Below are positions 33,071-42,029 of a DNA stretch of 64,000 nucleotides, in pieces (the first letter of the stretch is position 1; each line of letters starts with the position of its first letter). The DNA lies in contig SVLK01000001.1 of the NCBI GenBank assembly GCA_015067975.1, forward strand, positions 85,513-149,512, in the 5' to 3' direction. The notes beneath the pieces were generated by a model. That model made no database searches and was not told where the DNA came from. It saw only the letters and a list, made by a program, of their open reading frames with translations. Origin of the DNA: Oscillospiraceae bacterium (GTDB lineage Bacteria > Bacillota > Clostridia > Oscillospirales > Oscillospiraceae). The position numbers and the translations under genes were made by a program.

Positions 33071-34054
33071 CTGTAAAGCCAGCTTTTCGTTGATCATTTC
33101 CGTCAAACGCTGGGCATAGAGGTAGAAACCGTACTCGTTGGGATGGAGCCGCTCATCATGAAAGAAACGCTTGTCGTGGGGAACCATGTCGAAGTCATCC
33201 AGCACATAGAACCCCCGCTTTCTGGCCAGGCGGCCGATTAGTGCACGGCACTGGCGGAAATCGCCTGCCCGGTAAGGGGAGAGGAAGTCCGAGCGCCACA
33301 GAGGGAGGATCACGAAGACCGGTGTGTTGGGATAGAGTTCTTTCAACCGGCGCATAAAAGCATCGGTATCCGGAGGGATGTCGGCGCCTTCTTTTTTGCG
33401 CCAGTCATTGGTGCCATAGGCCACGGTGATAAAGTCAAAATCTTCACCCACCCGTTCCACCACATCGGCGAAGAAGCAGGCACCGGCAATACCCTGGTTC
33501 ACAATCTCGGCATCGTAATACCGACCCAAAGCGTTGGCGTAGCAGGAAGAGGGGTATCTGGCGTTGAAACCTTGCGTGATGCTGTCGCCGTGCATCAGGA
33601 TGCGGCGGCGCGGCCGATAGGGACGGATGGTTGCGCCGTCAGACAGAGAAACCGAGCGCACGGCGGCGGTCACCAGAGTGGGCAGATAAGCGCGGATGCG
33701 GTTCTCTTTTCCGTCCAGGTTGAGGTGCAGCGTGTCAACGGTATCTGCCGCAAAGTGCTCGGCACCGGCATGATGCACCAGCGTGTCGTTGACCCATACA
33801 TCCAGTCCGTAGAAGGGCAGATCGGTCAGCGGCACCATTTTGTGAACCGTCAGTTCAAACCAGCTTGCGTTGGTGTAGAAATCAAAACACACGCTGCTGG
33901 GGGCGCCGGTGCGGGGACCGTATTCCGCGCTTTGACGCCATGCGGCATCCACCTGTGTGGGAGTAAAACGGTCAAAACAGAACCCGTCCTCCGTCTGGCG
34001 CACATACAGTGCGCCCAATGTAATGGAGCGGATCTGCTCCAGTGTCAGTTGCAT
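33068..34054 (-). CDS. SGNH/GDSL-type hydrolase (paralogue 2)
   Basis: 328 aa. N-terminal about 145 residues form a beta-rich domain; then the SGNH hydrolase core with block I HGDSITQGF (Ser nucleophile), block III GTNDW and block V DERLHPNEYG (Asp/His). The family cleaves ester bonds on carbohydrates or lipids. It is the third gene of an operon with an lldD-like oxidase and a paralogous hydrolase, 11 bp after it. No signal peptide, so it is likely cytoplasmic. Confidence 0.85.
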   Translation of the reverse strand: MQLTLEQIRSITLGALYVRQTEDGFCFDRFTPTQVDAAWRQSAEYGPRTGAPSSVCFDFYTNASWFELTVHKMVPLTDLPFYGLDVWVNDTLVHHAGAEHFAADTVDTLHLNLDGKENRIRAYLPTLVTAAVRSVSLSDGATIRPYRPRRRILMHGDSITQGFNARYPSSCYANALGRYYDAEIVNQGIAGACFFADVVERVGEDFDFITVAYGTNDWRKKEGADIPPDTDAFMRRLKELYPNTPVFVILPLWRSDFLSPYRAGDFRQCRALIGRLARKRGFYVLDDFDMVPHDKRFFHDERLHPNEYGFYLYAQRLTEMINEKLALQ

Positions 34055-34065
34055 GATGATTCTCC

Positions 34066-35052
34066 TCAGCGATTCAGCTTTTCATCGATCATCTGGCATA
34101 GCCGTTGGGCATATAGATCGAAACCGATGTCATTGGGGTGGAGATATCCGTCGGAAAACAGGCGGGTATCGTGGGGCAGCAGGTCATAGTCGTCCAGCGC
34201 ATGGAATCCATGGGCAGTAGCCAAGCGACCGATCAGTGCACGGCACTCCATAAAGTCACCGGCACAGAACTCGCCGTCGTTGATATCGGTGCGCCAGATG
34301 GGCAAAATGACAAAGACGGGCAGATGACCGTAGATCGTCTGCAGCCGGGCGAAGAAACCGGCGGTATCAGCAGAGATCTGTGCCATGGTTTTGCCGCGCC
34401 AGTCGTTGGTGCCGTAGGCCACCACGACAAAATCAAATTCGCCCACATACTGCAGCACTTCCGGATTGAAACAGGCAGCGCCCACGGCCTGATTGAGGAT
34501 CTCGGCATCGTAGTACCGTGCCAGCCGGTTGGCGTAGTTGCAGGAGGAAAACAGGGCGTCGTAGCCTTGGGTGATACTGTCGCCGTGGAACAGAATGCGC
34601 TTGCCGGCCCGGTAGGGCATGACGGTGGCACCTTCAGCCAGAGTAACGGCGGAAACCGTCACATCGGTCAGCAGCGGCAGAAAGATCTGCACGCGGTGCA
34701 TCCCCTCCGGTAGCGTCAGGCAGAAGCTGCCATTCGGCTGGACAACGCAGTCCATGGTGCCGCTATGCAGCATCAACACACCGTCCACCAGCACGTCAAA
34801 ATAGGAGAACGTACGGGCGGAGGAAAGTTTGGTGTTGCACCAGCGCATTGCCAAAAGGGAGGAATCGGTGTAGAAATCCAGCCGGATGCCGCTGGTGCAG
34901 GCAATTTTCAGCAGAAACTCGGGGTTGGCTGCGCCAAAAGCTTCCACCTGTACAGGCAGCGCACGGAAGAAGTGAAATCCGTCAGCATCTTCACGGATGT
35001 CCAGTGCACCCATGGTAATGCTCTGGATTTGGGGAAGTGTTAGATCCACCAT
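34066..35052 (-). CDS. SGNH/GDSL-type hydrolase (paralogue 1)
   Basis: 328 aa when started at MVDLTLPQIQ (35052), exactly the same length as its neighbour paralogue; the tracked ORF runs into the upstream gene. Same domain order: beta-rich N-domain, HGDSITQGYD, GTNDW, and DGYLHPNDIG. It starts 5 nt after the oxidase stop without a strong ribosome site, so translation is probably coupled. The pair arose by tandem duplication. Confidence 0.85.
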   Translation of the reverse strand: MVDLTLPQIQSITMGALDIREDADGFHFFRALPVQVEAFGAANPEFLLKIACTSGIRLDFYTDSSLLAMRWCNTKLSSARTFSYFDVLVDGVLMLHSGTMDCVVQPNGSFCLTLPEGMHRVQIFLPLLTDVTVSAVTLAEGATVMPYRAGKRILFHGDSITQGYDALFSSCNYANRLARYYDAEILNQAVGAACFNPEVLQYVGEFDFVVVAYGTNDWRGKTMAQISADTAGFFARLQTIYGHLPVFVILPIWRTDINDGEFCAGDFMECRALIGRLATAHGFHALDDYDLLPHDTRLFSDGYLHPNDIGFDLYAQRLCQMIDEKLNR

Positions 35053-35057
35053 AGGGA

Positions 35058-36077
35058 TCAATAACCGTAGATCATGTCGCGGCTGATCTCGTCGATGCTG
35101 TGTGCACCGCACATAGTCATGGTATCGGCCAGCTCGGCCTTCAGCTTATCCACGTACACCTGCACGCCCTCGGCGCCGCCGCCGTAAATCATGTTCACAA
35201 AGGGACGGCCGATCAGCACGCCGTCAGCACCCAGTGCCAGAGCCTTGAACACGTCCATACCGCTGCGGATGCCGCCGTCCACCAGAACGGTCATCTTGCC
35301 GCCCACGGCATCAACGATGGCGGGCAGAACCTCAGCGGTGGAGGGACACTGATCCAGTACGCGGCCGCCGTGGTTGGAAACCACGATGGCGCTGGCGCCG
35401 GCCTCCAGAGCCTTCAGCGCACCCTTAACGGTCATGATGCCCTTGAGAATGAAGGGCACTTCGGCGATCTTGGCAATCTCAGCCAGCTCTTCCACGGTCT
35501 TGCTGCCGGCGGGAGGTGTCATGTTCTTCAGGAAGGGCAACCCTGCACCGTCAATATCCATGGCGATGGCGAAAGGTCCGGCGGGCTTTACCAGATTCAT
35601 CTTCTCGCGCACGATGTCGATATTCCAGGGCTTGATGGTGGGTACGCCGCAGCCACCGGCATTGGTCAGAGCTTTGGCGGTAGCCTGGATCACGGCGGGG
35701 TTCACACCGTCGCCGGTGAAGGCGGCAATGCCGGCCTTGGCGCAGGCGGAAACCAGAATATCGTTATACTCCAGATCATTATACTTGTCGCCATAGTGCA
35801 TCTGCAGAGCGCCCACAGGAGCGGCAAATACAGGCAGTGCGAACTGGCGGCCAAAGAGGGTTACAGAGGTGTCCACATCCTTGTTTTCGCAGATGGTGTC
35901 CATGTTGACACACAGCTCCTGCCACTTCTGATAGTTGCGGATAGCGCCGGTACCCAGACCCTTGGCACCGGGGCCGGGGACGGAATTTTTGCAAGCCATA
36001 CCGTTGCAGATGGGACAAGCTTTGCAGTACGGACCCATGTTGCCGCGGGCCTGCTGCAGAATTTCCTGATAAGTCAT
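35058..36077 (-). CDS. FMN-dependent alpha-hydroxy-acid oxidizing protein
   Basis: 339 aa, TIM-barrel of the lactate/glycolate dehydrogenase family: SNHGGRVLD (active-site His), DGGIRSGMDVFKALALGAD (FMN phosphate binding). It would oxidise a 2-hydroxy acid. The N-terminus is unusual, with four Cys in GPYCKACPICNGMACKN, which could bind an Fe-S cluster or zinc and connect the flavin to an electron acceptor suited to an anaerobe. First gene of the operon with the two SGNH hydrolases, which may release its substrate. Confidence 0.85.
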   Translation of the reverse strand: MTYQEILQQARGNMGPYCKACPICNGMACKNSVPGPGAKGLGTGAIRNYQKWQELCVNMDTICENKDVDTSVTLFGRQFALPVFAAPVGALQMHYGDKYNDLEYNDILVSACAKAGIAAFTGDGVNPAVIQATAKALTNAGGCGVPTIKPWNIDIVREKMNLVKPAGPFAIAMDIDGAGLPFLKNMTPPAGSKTVEELAEIAKIAEVPFILKGIMTVKGALKALEAGASAIVVSNHGGRVLDQCPSTAEVLPAIVDAVGGKMTVLVDGGIRSGMDVFKALALGADGVLIGRPFVNMIYGGGAEGVQVYVDKLKAELADTMTMCGAHSIDEISRDMIYGY

Positions 36078-36098
36078 GAGAAAGTCCTCCTCGTTGTC

Positions 36099-36127
36099 AT
36101 TGTATGTTTATTCTACCTGTTGACGTA
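36099..36127 (-). promoter_or_regulatory. Promoter of the oxidase-SGNH operon
   Basis: Minus-strand TTGCAT, about 17-bp spacer, TAGAAT, with GAGGAGGA before the ATG. The spacer contains an inverted TTGTCGTACG/CGTACGACAA element. Confidence 0.5.
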
Positions 36128-36235
36128 CGACAATGCAACTGTTTTCGCATTTTTTAGTGAAAAAGGCGGGGAAGGATATTAACTTTCAGTGATGCAAAGA
36201 GAAAGAAAAGGTGTTTATAGGATAAAGCTTTTTTC

Positions 36236-36264
36236 TTGCTGCCAAAGGTGGATTATGCTATGAT
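36236..36264 (+). promoter_or_regulatory. Promoter of MBL-fold gene
   Basis: TTGCTG, 17-bp spacer, TATGAT, 28 bp before the ATG. Confidence 0.6.
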
Positions 36265-36291
36265 GAAAAAAATACACCGAGGAGGGATTTT

Positions 36292-36906
36292 ATGCATATT
36301 TCCTGGTTGGGACATGCCTGTTTTGTGGTGGAATCGGCGGGATATCAGCTGCTGCTGGACCCGTACAGTGAGGTGCCGGGCTGCCGGAATGTTGCTGTGA
36401 CGGTGGACGGTGTACTGTGCAGCCACGATCATTTTGACCATGCCTATTGTCAGGAGCTGACACTGCGGCAGGGGAAGGAGAATCCCTTCTGTGTGTCTGT
36501 TGTGGATACGTTCCATGATGACCAGCAGGGCAGCTTGCGCGGAACGAATAAGATCCACAAGCTGACGGCAGAGGGCTTAAGCGTGGTACATCTGGGGGAT
36601 TTGGGGCATCCTCTCAGCGATGCACAAGCGGAGAGCTTGCGCGGATGTGACGTGTTAATGATCCCGGTGGGCGGTTTCTTTACCATTGATGCTGCCTTGG
36701 CGGCGGAGACCGTGGCACAGCTGCAGCCGCGCATCGTGATTCCCATGCATTACCGCGGTGAAGGTTTTGGATTCGACCCGATCGACACGGTAGAGCCTTT
36801 CCTTGCGCGTTTTGCACCGGAGCAGGTGCAGCGCTTGGAAAGCAGTGAACTGGAAGTGACGGCTGAAACACCGGCTCAGGTAGCAGTTCTGGCATTTCCT
36901 GCATAA
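36292..36906 (+). CDS. MBL-fold metallo-hydrolase (UlaG-like)
   Basis: 204 aa. Starts MHISWLGHACFVVES, with the metal motif SHDHFDHA and later metal ligands in HLGDLGH and MHYRG, the pattern of small UlaG/YtkL-like hydrolases. The substrate is unknown. GAGGAGGG ribosome site upstream. Confidence 0.85.
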   Translation: MHISWLGHACFVVESAGYQLLLDPYSEVPGCRNVAVTVDGVLCSHDHFDHAYCQELTLRQGKENPFCVSVVDTFHDDQQGSLRGTNKIHKLTAEGLSVVHLGDLGHPLSDAQAESLRGCDVLMIPVGGFFTIDAALAAETVAQLQPRIVIPMHYRGEGFGFDPIDTVEPFLARFAPEQVQRLESSELEVTAETPAQVAVLAFPA

Positions 36907-36964
36907 AGACAGATGCTTCTGCGTAAACTCTTCGTAGTGAAAATTGCGCGGAGGAAAAAATGCG

Positions 36965-37504
36965 ATGACGGATCATGGGTGGAAGAAGTGGGAAGTAATC
37001 GGCCTTCTTCTGGTGCTGGCAGCGGGAAACCTGCTGCACTTTGTGTATGAATGGAGCGGCAAAAATCCGATTGCAGCAGCCGTTTCCGGCGTCAATGAAT
37101 CCCCTTGGGAACACATGAAACTGCTGGCGGTACCATGGATCGTCTGGAGCTTGGTGGAATTCATCGTGCTGCGGCGCAGCCGCCTTCCGGTGCTGGCCGC
37201 CCGGGCAGCAGGTTTACTGATAGGTGTGGCGGCAATCCCGTTACTCTACTACGGCTATACCGGTGTGACAGGGCAGAATATTTCGCTGGTCAATATTGTG
37301 ATTTTTCAGCTGGCTGTGCTGGCAGCCTTCGGCGTCAGCTGGCTTGTGCTGGACCGGCGGTGGTTCTGCGGCCTGTTTTGGCAGATTTTGGGTGGCACAG
37401 TATTGGCAGGAGCGCTGGCGCTGTTTGTGTGGTGGACGTACCAACCGCCGCAGCTGCCGGTATTTACCGATCCGGTGACGCAGCAACGCGGCATGGCAGA
37501 ATGA
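36965..37504 (+). CDS. DUF6512-like integral membrane protein
   Basis: 179 aa with five hydrophobic helices and the motif SGVNESPWEHMKLL near residue 41, which characterises a Clostridial membrane family of unknown function. Start ATG at 36965, 10 nt after GGAGG. A hairpin terminator follows. Confidence 0.65.
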   Translation: MTDHGWKKWEVIGLLLVLAAGNLLHFVYEWSGKNPIAAAVSGVNESPWEHMKLLAVPWIVWSLVEFIVLRRSRLPVLAARAAGLLIGVAAIPLLYYGYTGVTGQNISLVNIVIFQLAVLAAFGVSWLVLDRRWFCGLFWQILGGTVLAGALALFVWWTYQPPQLPVFTDPVTQQRGMAE

Positions 37505-37510
37505 AACGAA

Positions 37511-37546
37511 AAACGGTGCGGAGCGTGGCTTCGCACCGTTGCTTTT
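37511..37546 (+). terminator. Terminator after DUF6512-like gene
   Basis: AACGGTGCG ... CGCACCGTT inverted repeat followed by GCTTTTTCTT. Confidence 0.75.
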
Positions 37547-37625
37547 TCTTGACCGACAGGCATGCATCTAGTATAATACAACATAATAAAAGCAAACTGT
37601 GTAGTCAGAAACAGGAGGCGGATAT

Positions 37626-38330
37626 ATGAAAAAAATTGTGCATAAATCGGCGGCGCCGCTATACGCCGCGGCGGTTGTATGGGTGCTGTATGCGCTGCTG
37701 TTTCCGCTGCATCGGTTGGGGCACTTTCTGGTGGTGATCGCGGCCTCGGCTGTGGTGTATTTCATTGCCAAGGCACTGTGCCCCGATGTTGTGGAGGAAG
37801 TGAAGGAAGAGGAGAAACCGCAGTCCACCGGGAACGCAGAACTGGATAAGATGCTCAATGACGGTAAAATGGCCATCAGCGAGATGAAACGGCTGGATGA
37901 CAACATTCAGGACGAGACCATCTCCGAGCAGATCCGGAAGCTGGAATCTCTCAGCGGGAAAATCTTTGCGCAGGTGCAGCAAGACCCCAAGAAGCTGCCC
38001 CAGATCCGCAAGTTCATGAATTATTACTTGCCCACTACCCTTAAGCTGCTCAATGCTTACGACCGTATGAGTGCGCAGGGAGTGTCCGGTGAGAACATCA
38101 GCGGCACCATGAACCGGGTGGAAAAGATGATGGAGACCATCGTGCAGGCCTTTGAAAAGCAGCTGGACAGCCTGTTCGGCGCAGAGGCACTGGATATTTC
38201 TACCGATATTACGGTGCTGGATAACATGATGGCCCGGGAGGGTCTGGTGGAGGATGCCATCCATCGCACCCAGACAAAAGAAGAAACAGACGAAGAAGAC
38301 CTCTCCGGTGGAATCCAACTGGAGCTTTAA
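37626..38330 (+). CDS. xpaC: XpaC-family membrane protein
   Basis: 234 aa: two N-terminal hydrophobic helices (residues about 10-55), then an acidic helical cytoplasmic domain typical of the XpaC family (LESLSGKIFAQVQQDPKKLPQIRKFMNYYLPTTLKLL). Although first linked to 5-bromo-4-chloroindolyl phosphate hydrolysis, the family usually pairs with TelA, as it does here 31 bp upstream, suggesting a role in envelope stress resistance. Confidence 0.85.
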   Translation: MKKIVHKSAAPLYAAAVVWVLYALLFPLHRLGHFLVVIAASAVVYFIAKALCPDVVEEVKEEEKPQSTGNAELDKMLNDGKMAISEMKRLDDNIQDETISEQIRKLESLSGKIFAQVQQDPKKLPQIRKFMNYYLPTTLKLLNAYDRMSAQGVSGENISGTMNRVEKMMETIVQAFEKQLDSLFGAEALDISTDITVLDNMMAREGLVEDAIHRTQTKEETDEEDLSGGIQLEL

Positions 38331-38361
38331 CGAAAAATAATTTGAAAGTGAGGAAACGAAA

Positions 38362-39528
38362 ATGACCGACAAGATCCCTGAACTGACTTTGGAGACTGCT
38401 GCTGCAGAAGCGATCCCCACTTTGACGTTGACTCCGGATGCTCCGGAAGTCCCGGAAGCTCCTGTTGTGGAGGAGAAGAAAATCGAGCCGGTGGAGATGG
38501 ACGAAAAGCTGCTGAACGAGGAAGAGCGCAAGGCTGTGGAGGAATTCTCCAAAAAGATCGATGTGCGTGATACCAATATGATCCTGCAGTACGGCGCAGC
38601 TGCGCAGAAGAGCGTGGCCAGCTTCAGCGAGAATGCGCTGAACAATGTGCGCAGCAAGGATCTGGGCGAGATCGGCGAAGATTTGAGCCAGCTGGTGGTG
38701 GAGCTGAAGGGCTTTGGTGCCACGGAGGAAAAGAAGGGTTTTATGGGCCTTTTCAAGAAGGCCGGTAACCGTCTGGAAATGATGAAAGCCCAGTACAGCA
38801 AGGTAGAAGCCAATGTGGACAAGATCGCCCAGTCTTTGGAGCAGCATCAGATCACGCTGCTCAAGGACGTGGCTATGTTTGACCAGATGTATGAGCTGAA
38901 CCTGAAATACTACAAGGAACTGACCATGTACATTCTGGCCGGCAAGAAGCGTCTGGCAGAAGTGCGGGCCACCGAGGTGGAAGAGCTGCGCAAGAAGGCA
39001 GAGGAGAGCGGCTTGGCTGAGGATGCACAGGCCTATAACGATCTGGTGAATCTGTGCAACCGCTTTGAAAAGAAGCTGCACGATCTGGAACTGACCCGCA
39101 TGGTATCTGTCCAGATGGGCCCTCAAACCCGCCTGCTGCAGAACAACGACACGCTGATGATCGAGAAGATCCAGTCCTCTTTGGTGAATACCATCCCGCT
39201 GTGGAAGAGCCAGATGGTGCTGGCACTGGGCATGGAGCACAGCCGTCAGGCGACCGCTGCACAGAGCGCTGTCACCGAGATGACCAACGAGCTGCTGAAG
39301 AAGAACGCCGAGGCGCTGAAGATGGGCACCATTGCCACTGCCAAGGAAGCAGAGCGCAGCATCGTGGATATCGAAACGCTGCAGCACACCAACCAGCAGT
39401 TGATTGCTACGCTGGATGAAGTGCTGGTGATTCAGCAGGAGGGTGCTGCCAAGCGCAAGAGCGCCGAGGCAGAACTGGGCCGCATTGAGGGCGAACTGAA
39501 GGCCAAGCTGCTGGAGCTGCGCGGCTAA
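38362..39528 (+). CDS. telA: TelA-family toxic anion resistance protein
   Basis: 388 aa, mostly alpha-helical with predicted coiled coils. The family block is clear: LGEIGEDLSQLVVELKG, KKGFMGLFKKAGNR, and the C-terminal SIVDIETLQHTNQQLIATLDEVLVIQQEG. Members give tolerance to tellurite, lantibiotics or other envelope-active agents by an unknown mechanism. Forms an operon with xpaC and the TPM gene. Confidence 0.9.
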   Translation: MTDKIPELTLETAAAEAIPTLTLTPDAPEVPEAPVVEEKKIEPVEMDEKLLNEEERKAVEEFSKKIDVRDTNMILQYGAAAQKSVASFSENALNNVRSKDLGEIGEDLSQLVVELKGFGATEEKKGFMGLFKKAGNRLEMMKAQYSKVEANVDKIAQSLEQHQITLLKDVAMFDQMYELNLKYYKELTMYILAGKKRLAEVRATEVEELRKKAEESGLAEDAQAYNDLVNLCNRFEKKLHDLELTRMVSVQMGPQTRLLQNNDTLMIEKIQSSLVNTIPLWKSQMVLALGMEHSRQATAAQSAVTEMTNELLKKNAEALKMGTIATAKEAERSIVDIETLQHTNQQLIATLDEVLVIQQEGAAKRKSAEAELGRIEGELKAKLLELRG

Positions 39529-39583
39529 AATCTGTTACGGAGGAACATGACTCCGGAGAAACCTCCTTGAAAGGAGAAGAACG

Positions 39584-40588
39584 ATGAAATTTTTTCAAAA
39601 ACGCGGTGTTGCACTGGTGGTGCTGATCCTTGCGATTCTGGGATCCAGTGTATACGGTATCAGCAAAAAGCCGGCAGAGCCGACGAAACTGTTGGACGTA
39701 GAATATCGCACATGGATCTGCGATGAGGCTAATCTGCTGTCTGGCGACACGGAAAAGTTGATCGAGGACTATAACGATAGCTGGGATGCCAAGTACTATG
39801 CAGTGGTGGCGGTGGCCACGGTGGATACGCTGACCGGCTGGGAAGCGGAAGACTACGCTTTTGCTTTGGGCGAAAAGTGGGGCCTGGGCCCCAACGATAT
39901 GGTACTGCTGCTCGTGGAGGACAGCCACTACTATGTGGCGCTGGGCGAGAGTGCCAACTATGCCATGATGGATACGCAGCAGCAGAAGCTGCAAACTGCC
40001 ATTGAAAAGGATTACTATGACGGTGACTTTGATGCGGCAGTAACGGCGTTTTTCCGTCAGGCCGATGTGTTTTACGCACAGGCGGTCAGCAGCCTGAACA
40101 GCGGCAGTGATGCCAATTGGGACAGCGGCTATGCCGGCGGCGGAAGCAGTGATGTGAATCTCTTTGGCGTAGTGATGCTGATCGTGGCCATTTTTGTGGT
40201 TTGGATGCTGCTGGACCGCGTGCGCTACACCCGCTATCGCCGTCGCGTGATCGTGACGCCGGGCATTCCCTATTATCCCGTATTCTGGGGCAGACCGCGC
40301 CGCCCTGTGCCTCCCAGACGTCCTGCACCGCCTCCACCCAGACCGCCTGCAGGCGGCGGATACCGTCCGCCCCGCAATACTCCGCCTCGCAGCACGCCCA
40401 ACCGCAGCAACAGTTTCGGTGGTGGAAGCCGAAATAGCTTTGGTGGCAGCAGCCGTAGCAGTTCTTCCAGAAGCAGCTTCGGCGGCAGCAACCGTGGCGG
40501 ATTTGGTGGCGGCAGCCGCAGTAGTGGCGGTTCCCGCGGTGGTTTCGGTGGTGGCTCCCGTGGCGGTTTCGGCGGTGGAAGACGCTGA
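39584..40588 (+). CDS. TPM-domain membrane protein with Gly/Ser/Arg-rich tail
   Basis: 334 aa. Hydrophobic N-terminus (VALVVLILAILGSSVYG), TPM domain (about residues 40-165: DEANLLSGDTEKLIEDYNDSWDAKYYAVVAVATV), a second membrane helix (about 190-208), then a Pro-rich and a low-complexity SRSSFGGGSRGG tail. TPM proteins occur in photosystem repair and bacterial envelope settings; the tail may bind acidic polymer or membrane surfaces. Last gene of the xpaC-telA cluster. Confidence 0.85.
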   Translation: MKFFQKRGVALVVLILAILGSSVYGISKKPAEPTKLLDVEYRTWICDEANLLSGDTEKLIEDYNDSWDAKYYAVVAVATVDTLTGWEAEDYAFALGEKWGLGPNDMVLLLVEDSHYYVALGESANYAMMDTQQQKLQTAIEKDYYDGDFDAAVTAFFRQADVFYAQAVSSLNSGSDANWDSGYAGGGSSDVNLFGVVMLIVAIFVVWMLLDRVRYTRYRRRVIVTPGIPYYPVFWGRPRRPVPPRRPAPPPPRPPAGGGYRPPRNTPPRSTPNRSNSFGGGSRNSFGGSSRSSSSRSSFGGSNRGGFGGGSRSSGGSRGGFGGGSRGGFGGGRR

Positions 40589-40600
40589 ATGATTCGTAAT

Positions 40601-40637
40601 AAAAAAGAGACAGCCTTACAAGGCTGTCTCTTTTTTA
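40601..40637. terminator. Bidirectional terminator
   Basis: AAAAAAGAGACAGCCT / AGGCTGTCTCTTTTTT with a 4-nt loop between convergent genes. Confidence 0.9.
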
Positions 40638-40646
40638 TGTAGATTA

Positions 40647-41270
40647 TCAAATTTCCGCAAAATCGAACACATACCGGTCGGCGGTAGCCTGCATTTTCTC
40701 CTTGTCGCTGTCAGAGGATTTATCGTAGATGCCCACGGTCTGCATGCCGGCAGCTTTTGCCGTGGAAATGGCGGTCAGGTTGTCATCCACGAAAATGCAA
40801 TCTTCCACATTGACACCCAGCTGCTGTGCCGTCAGCTGATAGATGATCGTTTCGGACTTGGGATAGCCGAAGTCGTCGATAGACCAGACGTTCTCAAACA
40901 GATCCCACACACCGCGGTTGCGCAGGCAGGGGTCGAGAAATTCGTGGGGGGAGGCGGTCAGCACATGCAGATGGTGGCCTGCATTCCGCATGGCGCGCAG
41001 TGTTTCTTCCACATGGGGTTTGAGAGGAATCCGGAAAGAATACGCATCCAGCAATATCCGGTTCAGCTTGTCCAGATATTCTTCCACCGTGCCGGGGACG
41101 CCCATAGAAATGTTCAGCGCCGCGGCTCTGATGTTGCCGAGGGGGGTAATGATTTGCGTGTAGTTTTCCGGAACGGGGATTCCTGCATCCGTTAGCTGCT
41201 TGGCGTGCAGATTTGCCCAGATTTCCATGGAATCTACCAGTGTACCGTCAAAGTCGAAAATGTAAATCAT
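40647..41270 (-). CDS. HAD-superfamily hydrolase
   Basis: 207 aa from MIYIFDFDGTLVDSME at 41270 (GAAGGGG upstream); the tracked start is 25 codons too early. Motif I DFDGTLVD, motif II HVLTASPHE, and motif IV FVDDNLTAIS. The substrate is unknown; the PHE-containing motif II and large helical cap fit a sugar- or nucleotide-phosphatase-like member. Confidence 0.85.
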   Translation of the reverse strand: MIYIFDFDGTLVDSMEIWANLHAKQLTDAGIPVPENYTQIITPLGNIRAAALNISMGVPGTVEEYLDKLNRILLDAYSFRIPLKPHVEETLRAMRNAGHHLHVLTASPHEFLDPCLRNRGVWDLFENVWSIDDFGYPKSETIIYQLTAQQLGVNVEDCIFVDDNLTAISTAKAAGMQTVGIYDKSSDSDKEKMQATADRYVFDFAEI

Positions 41271-41329
41271 AGTATATGCCCCTTCGTTCTGTGCTGCGCT
41301 AAGTATAGCACAGTTGCGCAGTGAGAACA

Positions 41330-41364
41330 AGACCGCCCTGTGCAATCATGCATAGGGCGGTCTT
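41330..41364 (-). terminator. Terminator of spoVT
   Basis: AAGACCGCCCTGTGCA / TGCATAGGGCGGTCTT-type inverted repeat directly after the spoVT stop; on the minus strand it ends in TCTTGTTCTC. Confidence 0.7.
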
Positions 41365-41369
41365 ACAGG

Positions 41370-41909
41370 TCAGCTTTCCATGTGGCGACCCAAAAAGGCG
41401 GCTACGGTTTGTGCCAATTTGTATTCGGTTTCTCCACTGGCCTGCGGCTCGGCGGACAGGAACACGACCAGCCCCAGCACATCTCCTTCACAGAGAATAG
41501 GTGCTGCCACAGATACCGCGTATTTGTCGTGGGAGTCTGATACGAAGACGCTGCGGCTCTCTCCCTGATAGCGATAAATGCTGCGCTCGTCCATGATTTT
41601 TTCCAGTTCGGAGGAAATCTGCTTGCCCAACAGCTCCCGCTTTCCCGCGCCTGCAATGGCGATGACTGTGTCGCGGTCAGTGACAGCGGCGGTAAAATTG
41701 GTGTTACGACTAAGGGTATCACAAAACTGTGCGGCAAAATCCTCCAATCCGCCAATCAGGGAATACTTTTTGAAGATTACTTCGCCTTCGCGGGTGGTGT
41801 AAATTTCCAGCGGGTCGCCCTCACGGATGCGCATGGTGCGGCGGATCTCCTTGGGGATCACCACGCGCCCAAGATCATCGATGCGCCGTACAATTCCGGT
41901 TGCTTTCAT
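41370..41909 (-). CDS. spoVT: Stage V sporulation protein T
   Basis: 179 aa, full length. N-terminal SpoVT-AbrB swapped-hairpin DNA-binding domain (MKATGIVRRIDDLGRVVIPKE, residues 1-50) and C-terminal GAF domain. In Bacillus and Clostridia it tunes forespore sigma-G genes, so the host is a spore former. AAGGAGAGG precedes the ATG. A partial duplicate of its first 35 codons lies 500 bp upstream. Confidence 0.95.
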   Translation of the reverse strand: MKATGIVRRIDDLGRVVIPKEIRRTMRIREGDPLEIYTTREGEVIFKKYSLIGGLEDFAAQFCDTLSRNTNFTAAVTDRDTVIAIAGAGKRELLGKQISSELEKIMDERSIYRYQGESRSVFVSDSHDKYAVSVAAPILCEGDVLGLVVFLSAEPQASGETEYKLAQTVAAFLGRHMES

Positions 41910-41966
41910 ATATGAACCTCTCCTTAATTTACAAATGACGCTGTTAGTATCTGTAAAAGGCAGGAG

Positions 41967-42009
41967 ATTATACCGCAGGATTTACATTTTGAAATCGCAA
42001 TGCTATAAT
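41967..42009. promoter_or_regulatory. Divergent promoters for spoVT and the small cysteine protein
   Basis: Toward +: TTTACA (41981-41986), 17-bp spacer, TATAAT (42004-42009). Toward -: TATAAT at 41967-41972 (complement) with only a weak -35. Confidence 0.6.
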
Positions 42010-42029
42010 AAAACAAAGGCGGTGAAAAT

